Shown one piece after another: positions 1 to 10,900 of a DNA stretch of 56,051 bases. The notes beneath the pieces were generated by a model that was not told where the DNA came from, ran no database searches, and saw nothing but the letters and a program-made list of their open reading frames with translations. The stretch's first letter is position 1, and each line of letters opens with the position of its first letter. A program made the translations under genes and the position numbers. Source of the DNA: Fragilaria crotonensis (Eukaryota > Bacillariophyta > Fragilariophyceae > Fragilariales > Fragilariaceae); contig JAKSYS010000402.1 of NCBI GenBank assembly GCA_022925895.1, positions 1 to 56,051 of the forward strand. The letters are read 5' to 3'.

Positions 1-120
1 GTCCTAAGTTTTGAAACGACAAGAAATGCGGAAGTAGAACATTACGTAGGCGTTTGGTATTGACAAGTTAACACCAGCCTCTAGTATGAGTACTGCAGTA
101 TCGTACTTACTATGAACTAT

Positions 121-152
121 TACATAAGCAGTCTCTGCAGACTGCTTATGTA
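121..152. repeat. Perfect 14-bp inverted repeat with 4-base loop
   Basis: Left arm TACATAAGCAGTCT (121-134), loop CTGC (135-138), right arm AGACTGCTTATGTA (139-152). The arms are exact reverse complements and pairing stops at the next base on each side. It would form a stable hairpin or cruciform. It is not followed by a T run and lies about 950 bases from the nearest gene, so it is not an obvious terminator. Its function is unknown. Confidence 0.8.
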
Positions 153-183
153 CAAGTATGTAGAGTATCTGATGCTAAGCAGT

Positions 184-215
184 ACTCCAGTACCGTGGTG
201 TACAAGTACTGGAGT
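184..215. repeat. Perfect 10-bp GTAC-type inverted repeat
   Basis: ACTCCAGTAC (184-193) and GTACTGGAGT (206-215) are exact reverse complements separated by 12 bases. Related GTAC-bearing inverted repeats recur in other intergenic regions of the window, for example at 17267-17288. Confidence 0.75.
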
Positions 216-1102
216 GTCGACAAGAAATCATGGGGGGCCAATCCAAAGTGATGTCGACAAAACGCCAGCGGGCAACCTACGGCAAAAACTATGCCAGGAA
301 ACAAAGACTGAATTACCGTTCGGAAAACCCCACAACGTTTTCGCATATGCATATATGTATGTCATACCAATCACTTGTCATCACTGAAATCTATTGCCCC
401 AGTTTGAGTTTATCAAACGTATTGCCCCAATTTGGAAGTGCCGAACAGTCTCCAAACGAGTGAGCCTTTCCTGTAAAATTCTACAGACCGCAGTATGACG
501 AGACTGCGAGTGCTGCTGCTTTCATTTTTTTCATGTTGTTATGTTGATCCCCTATACGGCGCACATGCATGCTACTACATCATACATAAATTCTTCTCCT
601 CCGGTTTTTCCCATTTTCCCTTCGACGGCAACGCATACAGGTATTGATAACGATTGGTTTGACCCCCTTCGTTCTTTCCTATTGACGTGAGTGACATTCT
701 TTATTGTCTGCAGTCAAGAACGCAACCCAACTGTTGGAAGTCGAAACAGAAAGGAAACAAGATCGACTGGGCATTTATCGAACGAAGTTCTGGACTGCAT
801 TGGACACTAACAGTCTACCAGTGGCGTTGTCTTCCACTTTCCGATTTCTGCCAATCTCAGCGTGTAGTCCTTGTCATTGGACCATCACACACCAAGGCAC
901 ATATCTTTGCTTTGAGAGACTCCCTCGACTGTAGCATCTGCAGTGCTTGGTCTTCTTGTCAAAGACACGGCCAGACTTCAAGTTGATCCTCCGTTTCAGT
1001 CGTCGATCCCGTCAACCTTTTTTCTGTAGGACTCAGAGTACTGTCTACTGTGCACGGTGTACGGTGCGAACACGACTTGACACCCACACACACATCACGT
1101 TC

Positions 1103-2881
1103 ATGTCTGATTGTGACCCAATTATGGAGGTTAACCATGAGGCAGATGTGGGCGGGTCTTCAAACGGAGTCAAGGTAGAGGACGTCAATGGGTCTGCTGC
1201 TGCAGCTCCTGCTGTAGCAGTGACGCCCCGACACACCCCTCAACGCCAGCACCGGATCTCTCCTGAACTTTTCACAGCCGGCGCAATCGGCGTTGTCAGG
1301 TTATTTTGAAAACAAGGGGAAGAAAGACTGATATGGAGACCTTGGAAGAGTCCGTTCATGCTGTTGCATCAATGATGGATTCTTCAGAGATACCTCCTCC
1401 ACCGCCGCCTCCTGCTAATCCACAACCTCCAGCGGCAAATGGAACTGCGGAAACTGTCGATGAAGCTAAAGCCAAGCAGGAACAGCTCCGAGCCATGTAC
1501 TTGGCAGGATTTAGGGCGGCGACGCAACAGCGTAATTCATTGCACGAAAATTATGAGCGAGCCAAGCACGTTCCCAACAATAGTGCGCTTGCAGTTGAGG
1601 TACCGAGTGCAATAGTCATCCCGGTAGAAAGTTCGATTGCCGCAGGTGTTATCAAGATTCAACCGAATGGATCGGCACCTATCAGGATACCTGGACCAAG
1701 CATGTTGGATTCCAATCGAAGGATTACCCGAACTTCTTCTTCCTCGGCAACCTCCTCCCCAGCGTTGTCGGCGACATCGTCGCCAAGTTCAACAGGCCAC
1801 GCAAACCCATTTCCACGCAAGCTCATGGAAATGCTGCGCAAAGAAGATGCGTCCGTTGTTGCATGGCTTCCCAGGGGAGACGCATTTGCGTGCCGTGATC
1901 AGGAACGCTTCGTTTCAGACATTTTGCCTCGATATTTTCGTCATACAAAGGTATGCGTTCGTCTTTGGTTTTTTGTGTTGCATCTTGGTTATGATTGATT
2001 TGTGAGCTAACGATGTCGCGTTTCGTAATTCTGCAGCTGACGTCCTTTCAGCGCCAACTCAATTTATATGGGTTTCGACGAATAACTAAGGGGCCAGATG
2101 CGGGCGCTTATCGCCACGAACTATTTCATCGAGATAGGCCAGAGCAATGTTTGCAAATGAAACGATCCAAGCAGAAAGGATCGCCCCAGCTGAAGCCACG
2201 TGGTGCGGGCAACTCAGTTTCGTCTTCACCACTTCTAAGTCCAGATGCTAGTCCAAGCTGCTACTCGCTGGAACACAGTCCGCTGAGCAAAAGTGCTCCT
2301 AATTTCAGTTCCTTCATGATGCCACCTCAGTCACAGAGCTCGTCTGACACTCATATGGCCAACTTTCGATCCTTATCGCCGGGAATTCCGCAGCATACCT
2401 CTGGCACCCCTCAGACGGGTTTGGGAATTCTTTTGACAAACAAGAATAGTTCGATTCCGACTGCTGCCCCGTCGGCTGGCTATTCTTACAATACGACTTC
2501 AGATCACAGGCCACAATTCCAAGATGACCTGGCTGATCGAGAACTTCAAGCGAGTGCCTTGGCGGCTGCCGGTATGGTGGCCGAAACTGGCGGTTTCTCT
2601 CTTTTTGGTAACCGCGACGCATCTCCACTCGAAGATCTGGGTCTCAACCTCCTCCCACTTTGGGATCGCTTGTCCCACCTCCCATTCCGAACCCAAACGC
2701 TACTATGGATGCGATGGATTGGAATAATATGGATGTCGGCATGGCAATTGACGACATGGAGGTGGACTTTGCGAAGCTGTTTGATCCTGCAAATGAGATG
2801 GCGAATATGCAGATGGAGGGAAGTGGTTGGCCTGGGACTGTCGACCCTGCATCACCGCAGAATGGGGGACATTGCACATAA
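1103..2881 (+). CDS. Heat shock transcription factor (HSF), apparent C-terminal frameshift
   Basis: Nuclear transcription factor with a winged-helix HSF DNA-binding domain that binds heat shock elements. The domain is split between two exons: it begins at FPRKLMEML (about 1810), runs through WLPRG and RYFRHTK to 1950, and resumes after an 86-base GT-AG intron (1951-2036) with [15 protein letters not shown]. The N-terminus is disordered and has a run of prolines. ATG 1103 fits if a further intron (1175-1299, phase 0) is removed; otherwise the first in-frame ATG is 1333. Downstream is a Ser/Pro-rich region. At about 2640-2662 the HSF frame runs into a Trp-rich, non-HSF-like sequence, while the neighbouring frame (2660-2881) encodes an acidic Met/Asp-rich tail ([13 protein letters not shown]) typical of an activation domain. 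One base is therefore probably missing here, or a small splice event was not recognised. The DNA-binding domain call is firm; the ends are less certain. Confidence 0.85.
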
Positions 2882-2885
2882 ATAA

Positions 2886-4780
2886 GTTCCATGTTCAGCG
2901 TAATGGAGAGGGCCCTATCAGTTGCAAGACAACGTTTGTCGAACGTGTCCTCGATAGGTCTTGTTCTCATCTGCTCGTGCTCCGTGCATACGCATAGCAA
3001 AGACACTGTAGTAAAGATATTGAATTTGACATGGGTCGATGTCGATAATGCCAAGCCTCCTCGCTCAGCATACTTAAAAGTGCAGCAATACAGAAGTTCG
3101 AACCAACTCCTGCTCGTTTGTATCCCGCTTGCGTTTGTGTGCATAGTTTCTGCGAGAGAGAAAAAGAGGGTCCATCTGGAAAAAACAAAGTGCAATAATA
3201 AATACTAAGCTCAAATCAATGGACAACAAGAAGAAAATAACCAAGTAGGTGCACCGCCTCTCCGCAGTCTCTAGCTAGAGCCATCGATAACAGGCTAGAA
3301 CGCGGGATTGTCGTAGGTTGTTTTGACTGGATTGGAGGGAAAAGGGAGTGACCAGAACCTGCAATCCAGCAACCTTTCATCTGTCGGGCTTGGCTGAGTA
3401 TTGTAAATATAGGAACAAGCACTCCATCTGAAGGGAGTAATTCTCATGTTGTTTATAAGGCCAGGTGGAGAAACTGTAGTATCTTACTGTACAGGCACCA
3501 GCTTTTCAAAAATGTTGGAGACAAATAAGTTGGCACACTGGTGTGTCAGAACAAAATGTGGAATCTGGAGAGTTTGCTTCCATTGAGATATTGTCGAGAT
3601 ATTGCATTGTAGGCTCCTGGGGTTTTCCGTGATGTGGAATTGGAGGCTCAAGTGAATGCAACTATATGCATGACAATTCAAAGAAATCGTCTAGGACTAT
3701 TAAAATATTCCATGAGTCTCCAGCCAAGTCATGCTCATCCATAACTGGCATAAGAAAACCCATTAAAAATTGGTGGGACTACTATACTCAGATAGAGGGA
3801 GACATTGTTGAGAGCAAGAGGGTTGTTCTAGAAGCATCTATTTCCATGGATTGAGAATGTTATGATTGTGCTCGCTTTGTTGGTCCAGCTAAGCTATCGC
3901 TCATCCAGCATGTTACCACTGATGCTCACCAAGTGCTGTGAAATGCATATCATTTGCCTGTACCCTTCCTGTTCCGTGATGTATAAAAATGAACATCTTA
4001 CTCGTTCGGCATTTTTATACAGTTGTTTGTTTATGATCTGAAGCAGCAGGTGTGTCACCAGGTTCATGGTGGTCAAGAGATGAAGGGGAAACTTGTTTGC
4101 TAATGAATATTATGGCTGCAGATGTAGCAAGTTAACTGGAAACAATGTTGAGCAATCTTGTTTGAAGCAGAATCATGCAACCTTTCACTGTTCCATGGAG
4201 TTTGGCCAAGCTTGATGTCCAATGGACTTTTTAGAGCGTATGGTAGCATTCGACAACAGCACGGTAGCAATGTAGCAATGCTGAGTTTTTAAATCCCCTT
4301 TACGACCTCCAATGCGGCGGTTTGAGTGCACACGGTTTTTTCAAGTGTTTTTTCTTTTTGACTCGTAGCTTTTAGTACTCGTGCTACAGAGTCGCACAAA
4401 GATGCTATACTGTACTAGTGGTTGTCAAACGAACTTCATGCGTGAATGTTAATCAACATCTCCTTACTCGATCCCTGCATCTTCTTGATGCCCATCATTA
4501 AGAAGAAGATAATCATTCATGTATGGATTTGGTGCATCTAATATTGTGTCACCTCATGACGACCGCAGTCGTCTTTGCTAGTAAGCCATGGGGACGAGTC
4601 AGCTACCGGTAGACAACTATATCCTGTTTCCAAGGACGGATAACTATCTCTGTACCGCTGGCATTGATATTGGTAATCGCAAACAATCGTACCCAGTTTG
4701 ATGTGCATAGCTGCCATAATCCAGGACTGTTAGGGCCGGACTTGTGCTCAGGCAATCCTCCTTCAAACCATCCCCACCAA
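2886..4780. other. Intergenic region, nothing recognised
   Basis: After the HSF gene there are only short, non-conserved reading frames on both strands. No repeat, RNA gene or transposon signature was recognised. The first few hundred bases probably include the HSF 3' UTR. Confidence 0.5.
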
Positions 4781-5393
4781 TCAAAAAATGCCTAGCACTG
4801 CATCGCTGTTTATCTTAGTACCGAAGGTGTTATCGTTGACGTCCACTGGATCAGCAAGATCGGAACATAGTAGGGTGGAGCGTTTAAATACAGACTTGGA
4901 AGGAACCACATGAGACGCATCCCTTCGCTTAAATTGTCGCACGCAATTCATGAGGCTCACTGCTCCACTAACCGGAAACAGCAGTGAGTCGTCCCTCCAG
5001 CTAGGCGCAACGAATATATTTCCGTAGCTTCTGAGGTATGAACAAACCACACAATTAAACTCCTTGAGTCAGCAGCAGATAGCAAGAACCAGACAAGTTA
5101 CTAATCACCGATGCCGATGCTTGTAAATTGTTGGATGTGTTTTGCCATAAAGTACTACTTGTGTCATATCTGTTGTGCTGGGTTCATCCGTTCATCGTCG
5201 CCTTCGGCGTATAGCAAGCAGCAATTGGCTTTGAGCAGCAGAGGTGGAAAACCTATTTGCTTCAAACTCCTCTGGCACCAGAGATGGAGCAGCATCACAC
5301 TCGACTGAGCCAATCTCTGCCAATAGAATGTTCACTTTGACCACTTGGAATTCCACGGATTGCACATTTGGTGCACCCATTGGACAATGACTG

Positions 5394-5657
5394 CTAAGAA
5401 TTTCTGCAGGACAGAAGCACGCTCTTTGCTTGTGCCAGGAATGCGGAACACACTATTACACACACGTCGGGATCACTGATCTGATCAACGACTTCTTGCA
5501 CGGCTTTTTCAGGGTCGACATCCTTCCATGCGATAAAAGAGTTCTTTGTGAAAAAGTCCTTCTGAACAAAGTGCACATGAACTTGCATGGCTCTATGACA
5601 ACGAAGCAGAAGTAGTAACAAGAGGAAGGACAGAGGAGGCAATCGCTGGCTCATCAT
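5394..5657 (-). CDS. Possible first exon of a secreted-protein gene
   Basis: The family is not recognised. The frame starts with two Met codons at 5657 and 5654, followed by a convincing signal-peptide core (Leu repeated after SF, ending near CHRA) and then a soluble stretch containing WKDVDPEKAVQEVVDQ. The frame stops at 5394. Two further minus-strand frames follow, 5380-5192 (with LVPEEFEANRF) and 5050-4781 (with NIFVAPSWRDDSLLFP). These share a frame with each other but not with this segment, so the gene may be spliced, frameshifted or decayed. No convincing splice pair joins all three. The call rests only on the signal peptide and the protein-like composition. Confidence 0.3.
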   Translation of the reverse strand: MMSQRLPPLSFLLLLLLLRCHRAMQVHVHFVQKDFFTKNSFIAWKDVDPEKAVQEVVDQISDPDVCVIVCSAFLAQAKSVLLSCRNS

Positions 5658-6881
5658 GGTCAGTTCATCGTTCTCGGCTTCGTGTCAAAATGCTATCGGT
5701 CACACACGCTCTGTTGCTTCCCACACAATTCCAAACGTAAAGCGTACAATTTATACCAGAGCTACAGGTACAACTACTGAGATTTCCTTCGTGGAAATTC
5801 CTTCAACCGTGTGCAGTGTGCACTCGAACCGCCCGCATTGGAGCTACCGGTAGTACGGTAGATCCCCATGATTCCTATTGCCCTGTCAACATGACTTTTC
5901 TCGGCGAATCAAAATCAGGAAGTCACCACCAGGGAAGGTCCGGTAATATCCGTCGAACAACATCTGCTTGATATTCTTTGTTTGTATAAATCTATGTTTA
6001 GAGAGAATTACCGAACCTTTCAGCCTTTCAGAAGCGATCTCCGACTAGTAGTATCATTGAATACATTTATTTAGTACTCATCATACATACTTTTTACTTG
6101 GAGGCCTGGAGCCTGGAGTACTGAACACTACTCCAAAACGCCGTCGAGAGTGTCGCGTGTCGCTTGTTGCACATACTGTACGACATTCCAGCAAGTGTAC
6201 GCAAAAGGACTTCCTGGGACACGACTTGGCATTTGTCTTTGCTGGCATTAAAAGTGCTACCGTGTCGAGCACTTTGAAGTGACTAGTCTTGTGTTTTGAT
6301 TACTATTTTCCTAAGTGTTTGAGTGCCGGATAATTGTGCCTATTCTGGATTTTCTAGGAAGTGGCGAGAATTCTTGATTAAAGAAATGCGCTTTGATAGG
6401 GCGTTCGGGACTCCTTTTTCCTTAATTACATTCGTTTATGGCCGCCCTGTCAGATATGTTTAAAAAATATATTTGTCTATGCGGTCATTGGCTCATGTGA
6501 TGTCTCGTCCGGTCGCGGAGCAAAAGTCAAGTTTCTACTCCCGTACCTGATGTACATCGGCAACTACGACTTATCCTGAACATTTAACATATATGGGAGG
6601 GGGAGCCTTTTGACGCGTCCCACGATCCCGGACTATCGGACACCACGAGTACACATCACGACTAGCTTAACTAAAACGTGAATTATCCATTTATTATCTA
6701 CATGCAATCTGACATTTTCCGATTACAGCACACAGCGAGGAACAAGTCAGGCACTCATTCAGAAATTGAGTCCATACTTTTCGCCAGTACCAACGGAAGT
6801 TGATCAGCAGTTGGTAAAAAATGATGCCCAACAATACCCACCCGTCGTTGCCACTTCGCTTGAAACTTAGCAGTAATCTGA
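5658..6881. other. Intergenic region, nothing recognised
   Basis: No frame with domain features and no RNA gene signature. This stretch lies between the divergent candidate secreted-protein exon (-) and the second HSF gene (+), so it should hold both promoters. No clear motif was identified. Confidence 0.5.
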
Positions 6882-6959
6882 ATGCAGCTGCGCGATCACA
6901 GTCCTTTCTGTAAGATACAATTAGGAGACGACGAATCTGACACCAGGGACACGGCACGC

Positions 6960-7914
6960 ATGTCTGGTGCCAAGAACGCCACAATCGGCTATAATGACTA
7001 CTCGTCTGTCAAAGCGCCCGAAGTGAACGATGCAGCAGTATTTTCACAAAGTGTCTCTGCGAAGGAGCCAACCTTCCCTGTCAAATTGCATATGATCCTT
7101 GCGAACCCTGAGTTCAAGACATCATTGCATGGCTTCCACGGTCGTAGCTGGAGAATTATTCAGCAAAAGCGTTTGAAGAGCGTGTTCTTCCACTATACTT
7201 TCGCCACGGACGATATTCGTCGTTTGCTCGTCAAGTGAATGGTTGGGGATTCCGACGAGTCACACACGGTTCTGACTATAATTCATACTATCATGGGTGC
7301 GTTGTCGTTCCGTTTTGGTTTCTGGTCGCTTAACGCGCAATTCTGATTCGTTCCTTTCCCTTTGCAGATGTTCCTTATCCGCATGCCTCACCTTTGCGAA
7401 AAAATGAGAAGACTCACAAGCAAAGATGCAGTCTCACGAAAGAAGGACGATGATGGCTTGGCTCCTAATTTTTATGAGCTAAGCCGTAAGAATCCACTCC
7501 CAGCGGAGGAAAACAAGTCCGTTGCAACCGAATCCTTCAAGCCGACCCATAATGTCGCTGATCTCTTGGAAATGGAGAGCTTTCTTGCTGATCGTCGTCG
7601 AGCGATTGGCCTCGCCAGTCTCTTTATGGATTCAGGCGCCGGTGCTGTTGGTGGCGGTGGCTTCTCGATGCACCAAAAACCGACTTGGTGGTGGCTGGCA
7701 CAATGGTTTTAATAACCTTCAAAACTTCCAGAATGTTAATGCTGGATTGCTGTATGGGAACTTGCTCCCGAGCTCACTTTCCGCGATGAGTGATCACATG
7801 AGACGCCTGCAAGTTCTGAATTCTGGCTCGAACAGTCAAGAACTTGCCAAGATCATGTCTCCCGCAAGTAGGAACTCCGCATTTTCGGAAGGTTCGAATT
7901 TCAATTTTCCTTGA
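6960..7914 (+). pseudogene. Second heat shock factor gene, frames broken
   Basis: The HSF DNA-binding domain is recognisable but lies in two frames. FPVKLHMIL and SWRIIQQKR (7075-7171) are in one frame. From about 7175 the neighbouring frame gives EERVLPLYFRHGRYSSF and then RQVNGWGFRRVTHGSDYNSYYH, the best-conserved part of the domain. The break is at GTTT (7171-7174), where one T appears to be missing. A short intron follows, ending in CAG at 7367. The next exon starts MFLIRMPHLCEKMRR, close to the usual MFLRGMP. A second frame change is needed near 7670 (AAAAA run) to reach the tail ending at 7914. ATG 6960 is preferred over 6882 because the sequence between them is not HSF-like. It may be a working gene in an imperfect assembly, or a pseudogene. 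It lies in the same orientation as the first HSF gene, but the two proteins are clearly diverged. Confidence 0.65.
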
Positions 7915-10900
7915 ATTTAGCCATGTTTTAATTGTATAGGGTAGCCGGCGTTCTTAGTTCTTAATCGATGTACCCCAGATTGTACGTCACTCCCATTCCT
8001 ACTGCAGGTGTGTTCCGGATACTCCGAGTAGTAGAACGCCGCAACTTATACCATGAGAAACTTCAAGTCGTATGTAAGGTCAATGCATCAGTTGTTATCG
8101 CTAGGATGATACCAGGTACTCTATCGAACCATGTATGTCATATGTCATACCATGAACGTAGTACGCCATCGAACGCACGTGATTTCAAGTCGATTCATCA
8201 TCCAATCTGCCCTTCTTTTCAGAGTCTACGTCACATTGTCGAACATGCGTTTATGTGTTGTCCACGTGCCCATTACATAGAACTTCATGTGTCATATCGC
8301 CGCGAACCTATTGCCAGTATCAATTGCACATGTACGAAAGCGCTTCAGAAACCGGAATCCGGAAAGGGTGCACGATTACTCCGTACGAACTCAAACCTCA
8401 TCGAAAGGAGCCCGGAGAACCGGCTCGTACAGTACCAGGTACGGTACACTGTATACACTGGAGTCAGGAGCACCAGTACCACGATACTATCTCTATCTCG
8501 CGAGCTGTTACTGAGATCTGGAAATATCTGCACCATCTGCTGTTTCTTGTCACGAAATGAGCATTTGATGGTGTTTAATCCAAAAAAACTATCCACCATC
8601 TCAGCATCAAGCAGCATTGTTGCACTGGACAACCACCATACCATACCATCTCCCCAGCACGACAACAATGATTGCGTAATTGTTGCTCCCGAAGAAAGAA
8701 CAGCATGAGACAAGACTTCAAATGTCAGAATTCTACTCAATGTGGCACTGCAACATTAATGATTCCATATTCATTAGGAACAAATTGAGTTAATCATCAT
8801 CAAATGCCAACAAAACTATAGTACTCAGGTAGATTTGGACACTTCACGAGACGAGCATCAAATACAACACATTGATTACAGAAAACATCCTAGCTAGAAC
8901 AACACAGCTGCACTCAAGTCCAAATCAATGTAAAACATGTATACATGTATAAAAATAGTTTAAAGGGTTATCACTGCCCCTTGCTGATAGGACATAGTGC
9001 ATACCCAAATCTGGCGTTATCCGCGAGATCGCTCATTTTGAAGCAAAGCGGCTAGTAGTACCCTGGTGGCCTGCATTGTTTATGTCTTCCTTGCAAAAAA
9101 TGCCATCATTGTCTTAGTGGTCCCCTTTGTTGAGATAATCCAGGAGATTTGTTGGCCTTGATTAGCCATCATCAAAGTGCTGCTCTGTTGCCATCCAGAA
9201 TAGATCTCTGCTCACAACATGTCGCACCAGCAGCAGCAGATGTGGCCGATATTGAGTTGCCAAGTGATGTTGAGTTTGCTTAGCTGATGATGAGACATTC
9301 TCCTCATCTGCATTGTCATCATGATGGGCTTTGATGAAGGTGAAAACCAATCTTTTCTCCCAATTCTCTACTATACATTCCGGTGATTTAGAGAATGTTG
9401 GGATCAGGAGGATGACGTCCGCGCGGCTTGAGACGCCGTCTCCCCATTTTAAGCTTTTGTTGAGGACACGAGAAACGGCCGTGCTGCGGTCAATCAGCCA
9501 GCAAGAGCAACACCTGTATTCGATTTTCTACGCCTAAGACACCAGAACTATTGTCAGATGCAAAAATCCATATTGCTCCCAAAGCTTGCTTGATGAAACA
9601 GTAACTCAATATCCATCCTCAACCGGACCCAAGCATTGAAGGACCACCTTAGGATTTTGTGCAATGACCCATCAAAAAGATCCTGGAGACCTTCATCTGA
9701 GGCAATTTGATGAAGCAGAGCAACCATCGGAGTGCTGAGAATCCATCAATGTTCCGTTGCATGTTCATCTGATGATGGACTCCCCATGGTTGGATTGTTT
9801 CCATAGACGTCTTTGGAATGAACTTGGGAAAAGTTGCCTTGGCCAGCCACAAACCATTTTCCTGCCACTCCGGCGAACGATTCGGGAAGGTTGCCTTAGC
9901 CATAGTATGCTTCTGGCTGCAAGGGAGTAGAGGACTGGAAATAGGTTCTAACACGATTATATCCCATGGGTGCTGCATTGGTGTCTAGTACCAACGAAAA
10001 CGTTCTGGTTGCATAATTTGATGGAGAGCAGTACAATAAGAAATAAAATATGCACTGCATCACAAAGAGATTAAATGTAGTAAATATCTATATTACTATT
10101 AACTATTAAGATACTTTTTCTGTGTCCATACTACACGAAAAGAATGTGATGTCCGGGGCAGGCTTGGCGTAGATGTAATCTGCTTTTCCCCTAAGCTTTT
10201 GTACATGGGGATGACATTCGAAGGCATTGACAGATGTCTCACTGGTGGAATCAATATTACATTGAAAACAATATGCAAAACCTTGTAAGAGGCTGAACAT
10301 TTGTCCACTTGAAATATGTGCATTAATGAAAAGAGAAGATGTGCTTTACAAACCCATCTGTTGTGAAATATCTGTGGTGCGAAAGAGATGGCGTAATGTT
10401 CAGACTCTACAACAGAACAAAAACAATGATTGTTTCCGACTCATGATCTTTTGCAAAGTCACGACATTGCAAGAATGTCTTTTTTGGGGGGTTTGCATCA
10501 GTCCGTTGCACCAAAACATAGCGAGGAGCCACAGTGATCTTTGCTTAGTGGTGCTGACGTCCCTAACTCATTGTCCAAGAAACTCATTGAGCTTTCACTG
10601 GGGGTGTAACTTGAGATTGAACTTTCTGCCATGGTTTCTCTTCCTGAGAAGAATTTCCTGAATTGAGTGTACCTCAATATTAAGGTGATGGCTGGTTTCA
10701 ATGAGTGACAACATGCATCACAGCATCATCCAGCATTTTGGCTCTGCTAGTATACTTGACCAACAATTATCATGCTTGTATGAAACAATTCATGACACCA
10801 GCTCCTCATATTGGAATCTTCGACACAACAAAGGCGGCTGGTGACCAGCCTTGTTGAAATATGATGATATCTGGCTGCAGCAGTGCTCCGGATCTGTTTG

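Larger units (their letters stand above)
1..1102. other. Intergenic region upstream of the first HSF gene
   Basis: No reading frame here has recognisable protein features. The stretch contains two strong short inverted repeats (121-152 and 184-215, listed separately) and several GTAC-containing words. The 5' leader of the HSF gene is probably in its last few hundred bases. No clear TATA box was seen. Confidence 0.6.

Noticed and set aside
9649..9978. Minus-strand open frame with a repeated AKATFP word as a real gene
   Set aside because: It is short, without a domain or splice support, and the duplication is too small to argue for coding.
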